Below, piece after piece: positions 45,999 through 54,385 of a DNA stretch of 64,000 nt (the stretch's first letter is position 1; each line of letters opens with the position of its first letter). The position numbers were made by a program, and so were the translations under genes. The DNA is from Euplotes aediculatus (taxonomy: Eukaryota > Ciliophora > Spirotrichea > Euplotida > Euplotidae), in contig JAQGFW010008569.1 of assembly GCA_030463445.1 (NCBI GenBank), positions 1 to 64,000 of the forward strand, read 5' to 3'. The notes under the pieces were generated by a model, which was not told where the DNA came from, searched no databases, and was given only the letters and a program-made list of their open reading frames with translations.

Positions 45999-46006
45999 GA
46001 AGGTCA

Positions 46007-47266
46007 ATGCAGGTTTTTAAATTTGGAGGAGCATCGGTAAAAGATGCCGAAGGTGTAAAAAACGTAGCAAAAATCATTGATTTTTATAAATCGGAGCGGA
46101 TTTTGGTGGTGATTTCGGCAATGGGCAAAACCACCAACGCCCTCGAAAAAGTTACAAAAGCATATTTTTTTAAAGATGGTAATCCTGCCGAATTATTAGA
46201 CGAAGTAAAGAATTACCATTTCGATTTGCTAAATAGACTTTTTGAAGACTCTAACGATGCGATTTTTGATGAAATCGGTCAAAGCATCGGCCATGTCGCT
46301 AAGGGTTTTCAGAAACGCCCGCCCGAAGATTTTGATTTTGTGTATGACCAAATCGTTTCGCTCGGCGAAATCCTCTCGACCAAGATTGTCAGTGCTTATC
46401 TAAACTCTATTGGGCTACAAAATACTTGGCTCGATGCCCGTGAGTATATCCATACCGACCATAATTATCGTGAAGGGAAAATCCAATGGACTAAAACCAA
46501 AGATAGCGTTTTGCAGGATATTCCGACGATACTAAATCAAGCATTTGTGGTTACGCAGGGATTTTTGGGTGGCACGTCTGAGGGCTTCACAACAACGCTT
46601 GGTCGTGAAGGTTCTGATTATTCGGCTGCGATTTTTGCATCGTGTTTGGGTGCCGAAGTCGTCACAATTTGGAAGGATGTTCCGGGCGTTTTGAATGCCG
46701 ACCCGCGACTGTTTAGCAAAACGTACAAATTCAATCAGTTGTCGTACCAAGAGGCAATCGAAATGACGTATTATGGTGCAACGGTTATTCACCCAAAAAC
46801 CATAAAACCGCTTCAAAATGCCAATATTCCGCTAAAAGTCAAGCCTTTTCTTGCCCCCGAAGAATCTGGGACAATCGTTTGGGGCGATGATTTCAAAGAA
46901 AAAGATATTTCGGCAATTATCGTGAAGCAAAATCAGGTTTTGGTATCAATCTCAACCCGTGATTTTTCGTTTATTACCGAAGACCATTTGAGCGAAATCT
47001 ACGCAATATTTGCCCAAATCAATATCAAAATAAGTGTTTCGCAGAATTCGGCTTTGAGTTTTTCGATTTGTTGCGACGATGATGAAATCCGTTTTCCGAA
47101 ACTATTGACCGAACTCGAAAAATCATTCAAAGTTAGGTACAATACCAATCTAAAACTCTTTACGATTCGCCATTACACCGATGAAGTACTGGAAGAACAC
47201 ATCGCAGGGCGAAAAGTTTTCTTAGAGCAATACAGCCGAACCACCGCACAAATTGTTGTATTGTAA
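46007..47266 (+). CDS. Aspartate kinase (monofunctional)
   Basis: 419 residues. Phosphorylates aspartate, the first step towards lysine, threonine, methionine and diaminopimelate. The start MQVFKFGGASVKD is the catalytic KFGG(A/T)SV motif. FLGGTSEGFTTTLGREGSDYSAAIFA and VWKDVPGVLNADPR-like TIWKDVPGVLNADPR are the substrate and ATP segments. The C-terminal ~130 residues (VLVSISTRDFSFITEDHLSEIYAIF) form ACT-type domains that usually mediate feedback inhibition. It directly follows the DUF2911 gene, and a small hairpin follows the stop. Confidence 0.93.
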   Translation: MQVFKFGGASVKDAEGVKNVAKIIDFYKSERILVVISAMGKTTNALEKVTKAYFFKDGNPAELLDEVKNYHFDLLNRLFEDSNDAIFDEIGQSIGHVAKGFQKRPPEDFDFVYDQIVSLGEILSTKIVSAYLNSIGLQNTWLDAREYIHTDHNYREGKIQWTKTKDSVLQDIPTILNQAFVVTQGFLGGTSEGFTTTLGREGSDYSAAIFASCLGAEVVTIWKDVPGVLNADPRLFSKTYKFNQLSYQEAIEMTYYGATVIHPKTIKPLQNANIPLKVKPFLAPEESGTIVWGDDFKEKDISAIIVKQNQVLVSISTRDFSFITEDHLSEIYAIFAQINIKISVSQNSALSFSICCDDDEIRFPKLLTELEKSFKVRYNTNLKLFTIRHYTDEVLEEHIAGRKVFLEQYSRTTAQIVVL

Positions 47267-47326
47267 ATATTGATGTGGCATAAGGCATTGTTAATGCCAC
47301 ATTCATTCAAACCTAACCCTATTTTT

Positions 47327-49393
47327 ATGAATCTTAGACTACTTGGAATCGTTCTTCTGACCTTTGGGTTGAATCAATCTTTTGCTCAAATCAATCCTGC
47401 AAACATCCGAATCGCCCGTGATAAATGGGGTGTACCGCATATTTTTGCAAAAACTGACCCCGAAGTAGCCTACGGACTTGCTTATGCTCATGCCGAAGAT
47501 GATTTCGGGACGATTCAGCTAACGCTGCTTTCGGGCAAAGGAATGCTCGGGCGTATCAAAGGCAAAGGTGGGGCTTCGATAGATTATGTGGTGGAGCTAC
47601 TGCGTTGCCGCCAAATTGTAGAAGAACAATACGATAAAATGTTATCGCCTGATTATAAGGCACTTATCGAGGGATACGTAGCAGGGCTGAATGCTTACGC
47701 ACGCCAACACCCCAATGAGATTTTGCTCAAAGAGGCGTTTCCAGCCACAACCAAAGACTACATGACGGCCATTGTGTTGTCGCTCTCGGTGATTTCGGGA
47801 GTTGATGGAGTTTTGGGTAATATTTTTAAGGGAAATATTAAGGTTCTGGAGCAATTTAAGACTGGCGGCTCGAATGCCTTTGCGATTCATCCAAGCAAAA
47901 CAACCGATGGGAAAGCCTATTTGGCGATAAATTCGCACCAACCGCTCGAAGGCCCAGTGGCTTGGTACGAAGCCCACCTTTGCAGCGAACAAGGCTGGAA
48001 TATACTGGGAGGGCTTTTTCCGGGTGGATGCGTCGTTTTTTTGGGTACAAACGAAAACCTCGGCTGGGCTCATACCGTCAATCACCAAGACAAGATTGAT
48101 GTTTTTCAGTTAGAAACCGACCCTAAAAACTCGAATAAATACAAATTTGATGGTCAATGGCTTGATTTGGAAGAGAAGAAAGTAAAACTAAATGTCAAAT
48201 TAGGCTTGATAACATTACCCGTCAAAAAGAAAGCATATTGGAGTAAATACGGGGCAACGCTAAAAACCGAAAAAGGAACTTTTGCTCTAAGATTTGGGGC
48301 GAATCAAGATATTAGAGGAATCGAACAATGGTACCGAATGAACAAAGCTCGAAACTTTTCGGAGTTCTATAAAGCGATGCAAATGACGGCGATTCCGGGT
48401 TTTAATACGATTTATGCCGATAAACACGATACTATTTTTTATGTCAGCAATGGTAAAATTCCGTTGAGAACTGCGGGCTATGATTGGAAAAATACAATTG
48501 AGGGCAATACCTCAAAAACGCTCTGGACGGGCTTTCATCCGCTCGAAGATTTGCCGCAATACGTTAATCCAGAAGCTGGGTATTTATTCAATACCAATCA
48601 TACGCCATTCAATGCAACGGCTGCTCAAAATAACCTCAAAGCTCAAAATTTTGACCCCGCGATGGGCTACGAAACCATTGACAATAATCGGAGTTTGAGA
48701 TTTCAAGAACTGATTTCTGAATATACAAAATTGAATTATGATGACTTCAAAAAGATAAAATACGACAGTCAGTTACCTTCAAAGGCTCTGGCGTATCCCA
48801 TCAATTTAGATGAGTTGTTTAATCTGCAACCTTCCGAAGTTATTGATATTCAGGATATTGTAACGAATCTTAAAGGCTGGAACCGCAAGGCCGATGCCGA
48901 TAGCAAAGGGGCTGCAATCTTCTTGATGATGATACATAACCTACGAATGAAATACCAAAAACTCAATAAACCGCTTGAGGGTAAATTGCAAAAAGATGAA
49001 GCGATAGAGATACTACGAAGCGTTAAGGCTCAAATGCTAAAAGATTTTGGTAGGGCAGATATTACGCTTGGCGATTATCAAGTTCATGCTCGTGGCAGCA
49101 AAGAATTACCCGTTTGGGGGATTCCAGATGTACTAACCGCTATGTATTCAGAACCCTACAAAAATGGCAAAAAAAGAGTGATGCAGGGCGAGTCCTATAT
49201 CGAATTAGTACAATTTCCGAAAGATGGCTTGCCCGAAATCGAATCGGTGATAAATTATGGTTCGTCGAGCCGTCCCGAAAGCCAGCATTACACCGACCAA
49301 ATGGAGATGTTTGTAGGCAAGCAGACAAAAAAAATGACCCTCGATAAATCGAAGGTCTTGAATGATGCGGTGAGGGTTTATTCACCTAAATGA
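47327..49393 (+). CDS. Penicillin acylase family N-terminal-nucleophile hydrolase
   Basis: 688 residues from the ATG at 47327 (MNLRLLGIVLLTFGLNQSFAQ, signal peptide); an in-frame TTG at 47270 is rejected because it places 19 polar residues before the signal. The family opening IRIARDKWGVPHIFAKTDPEVAYGLAYAHAEDDF is clear. Autocleavage should expose the Ser of GGSNAFAIHPSKT as nucleophile, creating alpha and beta chains. The downstream AINSHQPLEGPVAWYEAHL, NHQDKIDVF and GYLFNTNHTPF fit the group of acyl-homoserine lactone and beta-lactam acylases. It removes an acyl chain from an amide, probably in the periplasm. Quorum quenching is possible but not shown. Confidence 0.9.
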   Translation: MNLRLLGIVLLTFGLNQSFAQINPANIRIARDKWGVPHIFAKTDPEVAYGLAYAHAEDDFGTIQLTLLSGKGMLGRIKGKGGASIDYVVELLRCRQIVEEQYDKMLSPDYKALIEGYVAGLNAYARQHPNEILLKEAFPATTKDYMTAIVLSLSVISGVDGVLGNIFKGNIKVLEQFKTGGSNAFAIHPSKTTDGKAYLAINSHQPLEGPVAWYEAHLCSEQGWNILGGLFPGGCVVFLGTNENLGWAHTVNHQDKIDVFQLETDPKNSNKYKFDGQWLDLEEKKVKLNVKLGLITLPVKKKAYWSKYGATLKTEKGTFALRFGANQDIRGIEQWYRMNKARNFSEFYKAMQMTAIPGFNTIYADKHDTIFYVSNGKIPLRTAGYDWKNTIEGNTSKTLWTGFHPLEDLPQYVNPEAGYLFNTNHTPFNATAAQNNLKAQNFDPAMGYETIDNNRSLRFQELISEYTKLNYDDFKKIKYDSQLPSKALAYPINLDELFNLQPSEVIDIQDIVTNLKGWNRKADADSKGAAIFLMMIHNLRMKYQKLNKPLEGKLQKDEAIEILRSVKAQMLKDFGRADITLGDYQVHARGSKELPVWGIPDVLTAMYSEPYKNGKKRVMQGESYIELVQFPKDGLPEIESVINYGSSSRPESQHYTDQMEMFVGKQTKKMTLDKSKVLNDAVRVYSPK

Positions 49394-49395
49394 CT

Positions 49396-49518
49396 TTATT
49401 TCACTTTTTTAGGTTGAAACCCCTTCAAAGGGTCATTCATGGCTTTCTGTCTGACTTTTATCCATGCGTACCCGATTCCCGATAAAACGATTAGAGCTAA
49501 GATGGCTAATTGGTCCAT
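49396..49518 (-). CDS. 40-residue single-span membrane peptide
   Basis: A short minus-strand frame, ATG at 49518 to TAA at 49396, begins MDQLAILALIVLSGIGYAWI. It is one hydrophobic helix followed by a basic tail (KVRQKAMNDPLKGFQPKKVK), the layout of small inner-membrane peptides. It is convergent with the acylase gene (2 bp between the stops). The clean helix-plus-positive-tail arrangement, which obeys the positive-inside rule, argues that it is real. Function unknown. Confidence 0.55.
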   Translation of the reverse strand: MDQLAILALIVLSGIGYAWIKVRQKAMNDPLKGFQPKKVK

Positions 49519-49667
49519 ATATTTGGTGGTTTTTGTAATTTAAATAACGTAATAATTTTCTGAATTGTTGCAATGAATTTATTAAACGGTATTTATGAAT
49601 TATGAATGCGACAAAAAATGCACGAAACCCACCATTTCCATGATTCACCAGTTATCTCAAATCCTTA

Positions 49668-50087
49668 TTAGTTGATAACCAATGTTGCTGTTTGTACGGG
49701 CGACATATTTGCTTTTGGGTATGGGTTTACCGCTTTTAGGTTGATTTTATAGGTTCGACTTTTAGCTTTTACATCGGCTGTTTCGGTGATTCCCATTGAT
49801 TTTTCGCACTGAACACAAACTTTTATACCACTAAAACTCTCGTCGCCTACTTGCAAATCTAAAGTTACGATTGCTTCGCCAGCACGGATGCACTGTACTC
49901 CCTCGGGGCAACGGCTGTCTTCAATTTTTACAAGTTTAGCCTTTAGTGTACTGTTATTATCGGTAAATGAGACAGATTCATTGGCCTTTAAATCAAAATT
50001 ATCACCAAGTTTTGTTATTGTTACATCCTCTGCTGTACAGGCAATCATAGTAAACAATGCAATTGCCGAAAATATTAACGCTTTCAT
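49668..50087 (-). CDS. Small lipoprotein with conserved Cys motif
   Basis: 139 residues from the ATG at 50087 (MKALIFSAIALFTMIAC, lipobox). The motif SRCPEGVQCIRAGEAIVTLDL, followed by a second Cys pair KVCVQCEK, is seen in a widespread group of unannotated bacterial lipoproteins. The chain is a beta-rich domain (TYKINLKAVNPYPK). It is probably periplasmic, and the Cys residues may form disulfides. Monocistronic by appearance; a TATCTTTA box lies 38 bp upstream. Confidence 0.78.
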   Translation of the reverse strand: MKALIFSAIALFTMIACTAEDVTITKLGDNFDLKANESVSFTDNNSTLKAKLVKIEDSRCPEGVQCIRAGEAIVTLDLQVGDESFSGIKVCVQCEKSMGITETADVKAKSRTYKINLKAVNPYPKANMSPVQTATLVIN

Positions 50088-50270
50088 GTTTTTGTATTTT
50101 ATAAAATGAAAATCCTTGTTTTTATAAAGATACAATTTCGGTACAAAAAGTTGGAATTCGTCTTGAAAGATTTTTAAAAGTGTGTGTGAAATAGTAGCTT
50201 CAAACGAGAGGATAAATAAAAAATCTTAAAGTTGTGCAGATTTAGACTATCCCTAAACTATACTAAAAGA

Positions 50271-51053
50271 CTACTGAATTGCTTCTACACAGCCAAAACC
50301 CATTGCGTTTTTCTTGCCAAATCCGCTTTGTAAACCAAATCGGAGCAATTCTTTCGGTGCGTGAAGTTTGAATTTGCAATCATATCCCGAAATCAAACTT
50401 TGGCTCGGATTCTCGGTTTTGATATAAACCTTACGTGGCTTGACGGTATCGGGTACAACTTCTAATTTGTACGGATAACTGAGCCAATCGTTCGGAATAT
50501 TTTTGTATGCTTCGGCGTATTTTTCGAGCAGATTATTCACAACCGATTTCTCGAATGTGCTATCAGTTGGCGAAACCACCACATCTTCAAAATCTTCGTC
50601 TTTGCGGCTCATCACGAGCGGCGAGAGCGTCTTAAATTCCATCGTTTCGTCTTCGACAGACTCATTCAATAATTTTACTTTTGATACCCAGAATGCTGCC
50701 CTCGAATTTGCGTCATAAATTCTAAGCATTTGGTTTTCAAAGAGTTTGACTACTTTTTCTTCGGGGAGTTTGGTGTAAATATTCAAGACCAAACCCAACT
50801 GATTCGATAATAATTTTATGCGGTCTTCTTCGATTCGCCAACCACCAAATGGCAGCATTAGATGCGAAAAAGTCAGTAATTTCAATCTTCTACGATGAAC
50901 AGTTGTGATGATGTTATTGGCAGAATCCCATTCTTTTTCTACTTCTCTGAGCAAAGCTCCGATACCCGCAAGCAAATTCTTCTGATAACGTAGCGGCAAC
51001 ATACTGCCATTCCGACGGTCAGTTGCCAGGTTTAATGTTAGCTTGATTCTCAT
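50271..51053 (-). CDS. cas6: Stand-alone Cas6-type CRISPR RNA endoribonuclease
   Basis: 260 residues from the ATG at 51053 (MRIKLTLNLATDRRNGSMLP). The first RAMP fold has the typical RYQKNLLAGIGALLRE and a putative catalytic His in TTVHRRRLKLLTFSHLMLPFGG. The second ends in the Gly-rich loop GLQSGFGKKNAMGFGCVEAI, the hallmark of Cas6. Cas6 cuts repeat RNA to make guide RNAs. No CRISPR repeats and no other cas gene are in the window, so it either serves an array elsewhere or has another RNA substrate. It is grouped with an SRPBCC gene that ends 36 bp upstream of its start. Confidence 0.82.
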   Translation of the reverse strand: MRIKLTLNLATDRRNGSMLPLRYQKNLLAGIGALLREVEKEWDSANNIITTVHRRRLKLLTFSHLMLPFGGWRIEEDRIKLLSNQLGLVLNIYTKLPEEKVVKLFENQMLRIYDANSRAAFWVSKVKLLNESVEDETMEFKTLSPLVMSRKDEDFEDVVVSPTDSTFEKSVVNNLLEKYAEAYKNIPNDWLSYPYKLEVVPDTVKPRKVYIKTENPSQSLISGYDCKFKLHAPKELLRFGLQSGFGKKNAMGFGCVEAIQ

Positions 51054-51088
51054 TTTTTTGTGTTTGTTTAAGAGTAATAGCGTATAAT

Positions 51089-51568
51089 TCACTCATAATC
51101 AGCCAAATAGTCTTCGTCAAAAACACTTTGGAGGTTTTCTAAACCAGTTTCTAAATCGTTAGCGATGCGTTGTTCGATGCTAATATCAATCAAGAGTAGG
51201 TTTGTCGGATACGCCATTTTGCCTTTGATTCCCCAGCGAACTTTGGTTTTATTTCCTTCGTATTTTTCGGTGATAAAATATGCAGTATCGTTGGTGTCGA
51301 ATTGTTCAATGTTTTGCAACGAAAAATCAATTCTTTTACCTTCTTCAATGTGTAAGATTTCGTTGTTTTTATCTGAATGGCTGGCAAAATTGACACCCCA
51401 TTGGCTATAATTTGCTTGGTTTTTAAGATAATCAAAGACTAAGTTTTGGGGTTTGTCGATGATGATTTCACGCTCAACAACGTATTCTTTACGCACAAAA
51501 ACAGCAACCAAAAGCGGAATCGCAACCAAAACTCCGAGGTTTATTAGATATTTTTTGAAGATATTCAT
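51089..51568 (-). CDS. Membrane-anchored SRPBCC (polyketide cyclase-like) protein
   Basis: 159 residues with an N-terminal membrane helix (KKYLINLGVLVAIPLLVAVFV), then an SRPBCC helix-grip domain: EREIIIDKPQNLVFDYLKNQANYSQWG, with KVRWGIKGKMAYP and the C-terminal helix IEQRIANDLETGLENLQSVF. Such domains bind hydrophobic ligands in a deep cavity. The ligand is unknown. It lies just upstream of cas6 on the same strand. Confidence 0.82.
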   Translation of the reverse strand: MNIFKKYLINLGVLVAIPLLVAVFVRKEYVVEREIIIDKPQNLVFDYLKNQANYSQWGVNFASHSDKNNEILHIEEGKRIDFSLQNIEQFDTNDTAYFITEKYEGNKTKVRWGIKGKMAYPTNLLLIDISIEQRIANDLETGLENLQSVFDEDYLADYE

Positions 51569-51653
51569 TTTGCTTTTTCGTTTAATTTTGTTCTATTGTT
51601 TTGACTCTACAAAGTTGCGTTTGGTGGTGTGCAAAATAGCTGCACGCTTACAA

Positions 51654-52112
51654 TTAATTTTTAAATTTTTTTTCGTACAAATTAATCCAGTCGTTTGGAG
51701 TCATTTTGCTAATCAGCGATGCAATCAGTACGTACGGAATCTGATTGACGTTTTTGAATCGGATGCAGCTTTTTCCCATATCCAATTTTGATTTTGAATA
51801 ATTTGGGTATTCGCTCGAAAACCACCGAGAAAGCGACTCATCTGCATAAACCGCCATGTGGTATAGAGCGATAAAGTTCTTCTGCGACGCAATGCTAATA
51901 AACGGCAAAGGTTGTTTTGGATTGCAGTGATAACCACTCGGATACAAATCGTGCGGTACATAATACTCGATACCATTTGTGCCGATTCGCTCCTCAAAAC
52001 CTTTGGGCAAATACTGCTGCATGATGTTTCGGAGTTCTTGTAATGGTTCTTTTCTTTCGTCCGAAACCTGATTGAGATAGTCTGAAAAAGTGATTGTTTC
52101 GATTGTTTTCAT
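51654..52112 (-). CDS. DUF1801 / YdhG-like protein
   Basis: 152 residues with the DUF1801 pattern: a helical N-terminus (SDYLNQVSDERKEPLQELRNIMQQYLP), then FEERIGTNGIEYYVPHDLYPSGYHC, PFISIASQKNFIALYHMAVY, and a final motif GKSCIRFKNVNQIPYVLIASLISKMTP. A small cytosolic fold of unknown biochemical role, common in Bacteroidota. It is divergent from the WYL regulator at 52258, which may control it. Confidence 0.85.
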   Translation of the reverse strand: MKTIETITFSDYLNQVSDERKEPLQELRNIMQQYLPKGFEERIGTNGIEYYVPHDLYPSGYHCNPKQPLPFISIASQKNFIALYHMAVYADESLSRWFSSEYPNYSKSKLDMGKSCIRFKNVNQIPYVLIASLISKMTPNDWINLYEKKFKN

Positions 52113-52208
52113 AAATCCTTTCCGATTGATGATACAAAGATGTAGATGGTGTAATGCAAACTAATTGCACACTTAAAAATATTTTCTAAATTTGTTTTTG
52201 TAATATAC

Positions 52209-52231
52209 GTAGGGGCGAATCGCATTCGCCC
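52209..52231. repeat. GTAGGGGCGAAT-type palindromic repeat, copy 1
   Basis: GGGGCGAAT-CGC-ATTCGCCC forms a perfect 8-bp hairpin. A sister copy lies at 53232-53254 with 20 of 22 matches over the shared TAGGGGCGAAT core. This resembles the short GGGGCGAAT REP-like palindromes scattered in many bacterial genomes. It lies 27 bp before the WYL start. Confidence 0.6.
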
Positions 52232-52257
52232 AAAACCATTTAACCCATACCAGAATT

Positions 52258-53235
52258 ATGAAAAACCCGCAGGTCATTCGCCTCTACCGTCTCAATGAAT
52301 TATTTAATACTTTTAAGAATCGGGTGCTAAATATCCAAGAATTGATGGATAAAATCGAAGTGGGCGAGCGTACCCTCAAAGGCGATTTACAAGTTTTGCG
52401 TGAAGAATACGATGCTCCGATTGTATGGGATGCCAAACGCCGTGGATATTGCTACACCGAGCCATTTGATTTGGATGTCCGAATCAGCCTAAACAAAAAA
52501 GACGTGGCAGCACTGCACACTGCTCTGCGGATTCTGGAACAGTACAACCAATTGAGTATTTTTCAGGACATCAGAGGAGCGATTTCTAAGATTGAGAATA
52601 GTGTTAAGTTTCATAGCCGCCCCAACGACCTTAATAAATTTATCCAACTCGAAGAAGTTCCGTTTTTTAAAGGTAGCGAGTTGATACCGATTTTTGTAGA
52701 AGCAACGCAGCAGCGTTCAAAGATTATTTTTCAGCACCAAAGATTCGATTCCGAGGCCGTTAGGCAACATGAAGTATTGCCGTATTTACTGAAAGAATAC
52801 CGTAATCGGTGGTATTTGGTGGCGTGGAGCATTGATTATCAGCAGATTCGTATTTATGGGCTTGACCGTGTGGTGCAAGACAGTATTCAGATTATCACGG
52901 GCGATTTTGAAGCCCCAGAGTTCGATGCCGAACAATATTTTAGGTATTCGCTCGGGATAACGGTTTATCCCGACAAACACCCCGAAGACGTGATTCTGTC
53001 TTTTGATGCTCGACAAGGCAAGTATTTCAAGACTCAACCTTTTTATTCGTTTACCCCCGATGATATTTTGATTGATAACGAAACCGAGCTACGTGTACGC
53101 CTGCGTATTATTGTTAATGAAGAGCTGATTCGAGCGATTGCTCAGTTTGGTAAAGACGTGCAGGTGATACAACCTGCCAGCCTACGAGAAACAATGAAAG
53201 AGTATTTTAAGCAAAGTTTTGAGGTTTATCGGTAG
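52258..53235 (+). CDS. HTH + WYL-domain transcriptional regulator
   Basis: 325 residues. The N-terminal winged HTH (RLYRLNELFNTFKNRVLNIQELMDKIEVGERTLKGDLQVLREEY, then KRRGYCY) is followed by a WYL domain (ELIPIFVEATQQRSKIIFQHQ, VLPYLLKEYRNRWYLVAWSI...IYGLDRV) and the C-terminal WCX extension. WYL domains bind nucleotides or nucleic acid ligands in known cases and often sit near defence genes; here the neighbours are DUF1801 and a lone cas6. The stop codon TAG lies inside the second palindromic repeat. Confidence 0.88.
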   Translation: MKNPQVIRLYRLNELFNTFKNRVLNIQELMDKIEVGERTLKGDLQVLREEYDAPIVWDAKRRGYCYTEPFDLDVRISLNKKDVAALHTALRILEQYNQLSIFQDIRGAISKIENSVKFHSRPNDLNKFIQLEEVPFFKGSELIPIFVEATQQRSKIIFQHQRFDSEAVRQHEVLPYLLKEYRNRWYLVAWSIDYQQIRIYGLDRVVQDSIQIITGDFEAPEFDAEQYFRYSLGITVYPDKHPEDVILSFDARQGKYFKTQPFYSFTPDDILIDNETELRVRLRIIVNEELIRAIAQFGKDVQVIQPASLRETMKEYFKQSFEVYR

Positions 53236-53254
53236 GGGCGAATTGCATTCGTCC
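53232..53254. repeat. GTAGGGGCGAAT-type palindromic repeat, copy 2
   Basis: A near copy of 52209-52231, starting within the last codons of the WYL gene and supplying its TAG stop (53233-53235). The stem has one mismatch (ATTCGTCC against GGGGCGAAT). Confidence 0.55.
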
Positions 53255-53273
53255 GATTAATTTCTAAAAGAAA

Positions 53274-53297
53274 GCCCTGCCAGAAAACCAGCAGGGC
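53274..53297. terminator. Bidirectional terminator
   Basis: A GCCCTGC/GCAGGGC stem with a 10-nt loop between the convergent WYL and phytoene synthase genes. T-richness is modest (GATTATTTAG). Confidence 0.6.
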
Positions 53298-53325
53298 GAT
53301 TATTTAGAAGTGTAATAACGACAAT

Positions 53326-54162
53326 TTAGAGAACATTCAGACTGCTCTGGAAATACGTTTTTGCCAATAAAACCAATTTTACAGGGTCTGATACTCGAAT
53401 ACGCTCATTTTGGATGCGAGAGGCTGGTGTTTTCTTGATTTTATTGAATAATTTCAGATAATACACATACGCCAAATATACACCCGCACGAGCCCCTTCA
53501 GGTAGCCCCATTATGCCACGATAAGCGTTGTCGAAATCGTTCTGAATATCGTCTTCGATGACTTTTTTTGCACTTATTGAGAAATCATTGAAATCTACAT
53601 TCGGGAAATAAACTCGTCCACGCTCACTGAAGTCACTCTTTAAATCTCTCAAAAAATTTACTTTCTGGAATGCTGACCCTAAACTACGGGCATCGGCTTT
53701 AAGTTTTTCGTATTGCTCTTCGTTGCCCTCGCAAAAAACACGCAGACACATCAAGCCTACCACCTCTGCCGAGCCGTAGATGTACTCGCTGTATCCTTCG
53801 GTATCGTAGCTGATGTTGTACAAATCCATCTCCATGCTGTACAAAAATGCTTCAATCAATTCACGCTCAATTTTGTATTCACGAACAATTTTCTGGAACG
53901 AATGCAAGACAGGATTCAAGCTAATTCCTTCTTCGATAGCTCGGTAGGCATCATCTCTGAAACGGTCTAAAAGTGTTTTTTTATCAAAATCATGGAATGT
54001 ATCTACGATTTCGTCGGCGTAGCGAACAAAACCATAAATCGCAAAAATAGGATTATGGAATCTCTTATCGAGGGTTTTAATCCCCAACGTAAAAGATGTA
54101 CTGTACTGTTCGGTTATGAGTTTACTACAACCAAACGTGGTTTTTTCATAAAGTTTAAACAT
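53326..54162 (-). CDS. crtB: Phytoene/squalene synthase family protein
   Basis: 278 residues. A trans-isoprenyl diphosphate synthase head-to-head fold. The two Asp-rich metal sites are YADEIVDTFH and NFLRDLKSDFSERGRVYFP, and the substrate loop is YIYGSAEVVGLMCLRVF. It condenses two geranylgeranyl diphosphates to phytoene, or two farnesyl diphosphates to squalene/dehydrosqualene. The sequence looks closer to bacterial phytoene synthases. No crtI or other carotenoid gene is adjacent. The 223-bp gap upstream of its start is AT-rich and shows no gene. Confidence 0.85.
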   Translation of the reverse strand: MFKLYEKTTFGCSKLITEQYSTSFTLGIKTLDKRFHNPIFAIYGFVRYADEIVDTFHDFDKKTLLDRFRDDAYRAIEEGISLNPVLHSFQKIVREYKIERELIEAFLYSMEMDLYNISYDTEGYSEYIYGSAEVVGLMCLRVFCEGNEEQYEKLKADARSLGSAFQKVNFLRDLKSDFSERGRVYFPNVDFNDFSISAKKVIEDDIQNDFDNAYRGIMGLPEGARAGVYLAYVYYLKLFNKIKKTPASRIQNERIRVSDPVKLVLLAKTYFQSSLNVL

Positions 54163-54385
54163 TGCCTGTTCGGGTTCAACTACGTTTATTATCTTCTGGT
54201 TTGGGCAATAGTAAAGAGGTACGGTTAAAATATACGGATAAATATAACTAAATGGATTTTACACGTATATACAAGTAATAACTTTGGTCGGTGAAAGAAT
54301 GTTTTGAATTTTTGAAAAAATAAAAATGAAATTTGGAATACAGAACTTAAAATTTATAAAATATAGCTTTATAAGCCTCAGCAGC

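Noticed and set aside
49433-49648. 71-codon minus-strand frame downstream of the acylase
   Set aside because: No signal, no domain, and it overlaps the better-supported 40-residue membrane peptide in another phase.
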